Below are positions 62,857-64,000 of a stretch of 64,000 nt of DNA, piece by piece. Source of the DNA: Thunnus maccoyii (Eukaryota; Chordata; Actinopteri; Scombriformes; Scombridae); contig NC_056553.1 in NCBI RefSeq assembly GCF_910596095.1, forward strand, positions 15,423,291 through 15,487,290, read 5' to 3'. Within the stretch, counting starts at the first letter, position 1, and each line of letters opens with the position of its first letter. A program made the translations under genes and the position numbers. Below the pieces are notes generated by a model. The model was not told the origin of the DNA. It did not search any database and was given only the letters and a program-made list of their open reading frames with translations.

Positions 62857-63831
62857 TCAGTACTGAGGATACCTGTTTATGGGAGGCCCGTTCTGCAAGG
62901 CGTACTGACTAGGTGGTTGGTGATGTGAGTGGGAGTTCTGATTGGCTGGGACCAGCACATCAAACACACTTTTATTTGGAGGCACAGACTGCAACATGTT
63001 GTCCAGGTCCATGATGAGAGGGGGGGCTTGGACAGAAACTCGCCCGCTTGGAAGGATGGGCCAATAGGCGTGACTTAAAAAGTGGCCCGGGGCCATAGGA
63101 GAGCCGCCATAGCCGTAGAGGGGGAGTCCACCATGTAGCGGCATTAGAGGCCCTCCATTGAACCGCATGCTGGGTGGTGCAACGGCATTGGGGGGAGCGT
63201 ATTTGGCATAGGAGGTAGGGAGCTCCCACGGAGGTGCAACAGTCTCCCGACGAGCTGATTTGTGCAGTGGTGGTTTGTAATCGTCGTAACCATCTGACCC
63301 TGCTTCACCATCAGGAGGAACACGCTTCCCAGACAGTGACACCCCTTTCCACTCTTCATCAGAGGAGGAGGAGGAGGAGGTGGAGGCTGGGCTAGCAGAG
63401 CTGGCAGAAGCACTCCGGGCGGAGGAGGCGTAGCGAGGTCGTGGAGGGGGTGACGGCCGAGGGTGCTCTACCTCGCCCCAGCAGTCCCTGGTAGCCACAT
63501 CTACATCCCCAGAGGCACTAGTCGGCCGCAGGCTGTGCAACAAAGAGTCGATAGCGAAGGATGAGTCAAGCTTGGGTAGGAACAAGTCCTCTTGGCGTGG
63601 GGAGAGGTTTCTGGAGCGCATGGGAGGGAGAGAGGTCACAGGGTCGGAGGGCAGCTCAGATTCTGGCTTGTGTCCCTGCAGGATGTAGGGGGCCAGATCC
63701 TGGGCAAAGATTGTCTCATCCTGACGCGATACAGCCGTGTTCTGCCTCTTGAGGAGCTCCAGGGGGACACGGCTCAGCTCCACAGCCCAGAAGTTGCCTT
63801 TGCCCTGGGGCTTCCCAGGGTCTTTCAGCAC
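62857..63831 (-). CDS. foxh1: FOXH1 (FAST-1), last coding exon, partial gene
   Basis: Forkhead transcription factor that recruits Smad2/3-Smad4 to Nodal/activin target genes. The exon begins after the acceptor CACCTGTAG at 63832 with [20 protein letters not shown] and [16 protein letters not shown], the C-terminal end of the forkhead domain; earlier exons lie beyond the right edge. A proline/serine-rich linker with a serine tract and DDEEW follows. Near the C-terminus, [20 protein letters not shown] holds the FOXH1 Smad-interaction region with its PPNK-S/T core. The reading frame stops at 62857 after NRYPQY. The 324 codons visible are nearly all of the regulatory half. The first codon is GTG inside the exon, not a start. 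A 3' UTR of about 1.3 kb is likely, to AATAAA (minus) at 61567-61562. Confidence 0.93.
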   Translation of the reverse strand: MLKDPGKPQGKGNFWAVELSRVPLELLKRQNTAVSRQDETIFAQDLAPYILQGHKPESELPSDPVTSLPPMRSRNLSPRQEDLFLPKLDSSFAIDSLLHSLRPTSASGDVDVATRDCWGEVEHPRPSPPPRPRYASSARSASASSASPASTSSSSSSDEEWKGVSLSGKRVPPDGEAGSDGYDDYKPPLHKSARRETVAPPWELPTSYAKYAPPNAVAPPSMRFNGGPLMPLHGGLPLYGYGGSPMAPGHFLSHAYWPILPSGRVSVQAPPLIMDLDNMLQSVPPNKSVFDVLVPANQNSHSHHQPPSQYALQNGPPINRYPQY

Positions 63832-64000
63832 CTACAGGTGGAAGGAGGACTGACAATGAGTTTTTGGCCTGTCAACCTAGTCAGGCAGGACTGACCCATA
63901 GTTTCAGTTAACCATCACAATAACAGTAGATACAAGCTTCCAACTGGTTTGAGGCTTCAACCTAATCTTCAGAACATATTTCTATAACAGAGGGAAGCAA

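Overview
The window looks like nuclear DNA of a bony fish, probably a percomorph teleost (inference). Genes are split by GT-AG introns, CA/GT microsatellites are abundant, the non-coding DNA is full of short non-autonomous DNA transposons of kinds familiar from teleosts, and the proteins read as fish orthologues. I assembled the exon models by hand from splice sites and reading-frame continuity. The sharpin and oplah models close exactly in frame from ATG to stop.

Layout. (1) About 1-24270, plus strand: the 3' two thirds of myrip, a Rab27a/myosin VIIa/PKA adaptor, with its N-terminal Rab-binding exons outside the window to the left. Its last intron holds an antisense L1-like retrotransposon fragment. 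(2) About 27750-25425, minus strand: a prolactin-releasing-peptide family gene encoding the fish C-RFamide peptide, with a TATA box. (3) 30799-30871: an isolated tRNA-Arg(CCG). (4) About 31.7-43.6 kb, plus strand: a 14-exon LUBAC-type gene. Its predicted 710-residue product joins the N-terminal PH fold of SHARPIN to the LTM, UBL, NZF and complete RBR ligase module of HOIL-1. A separate terminal exon with its own poly(A) signal would yield a 478-residue SHARPIN-shaped product without the ligase. (5) About 45.3-59.3 kb, plus strand: oplah, 5-oxoprolinase, 27 coding exons and about 1312 residues, including at least one GC-AG intron. (6) 63831-62857, minus strand: the last exon of foxh1, a Smad-binding forkhead factor.

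The genes do not form one pathway. From established knowledge, SHARPIN, OPLAH and FOXH1 sit together on human 8q24.3, so the right half is a conserved neighbourhood and supports reading gene 4 as the sharpin orthologue. On the left, MYRIP beside an RFamide gene mirrors human MLPH beside PRLH on 2q37, as expected of whole-genome-duplication paralogues.

The most interesting object is the sharpin locus: architecture, catalytic residues, alternative ending and CA-repeat context suggest one gene able to make both a HOIL-1-like ligase and a SHARPIN-like adaptor.
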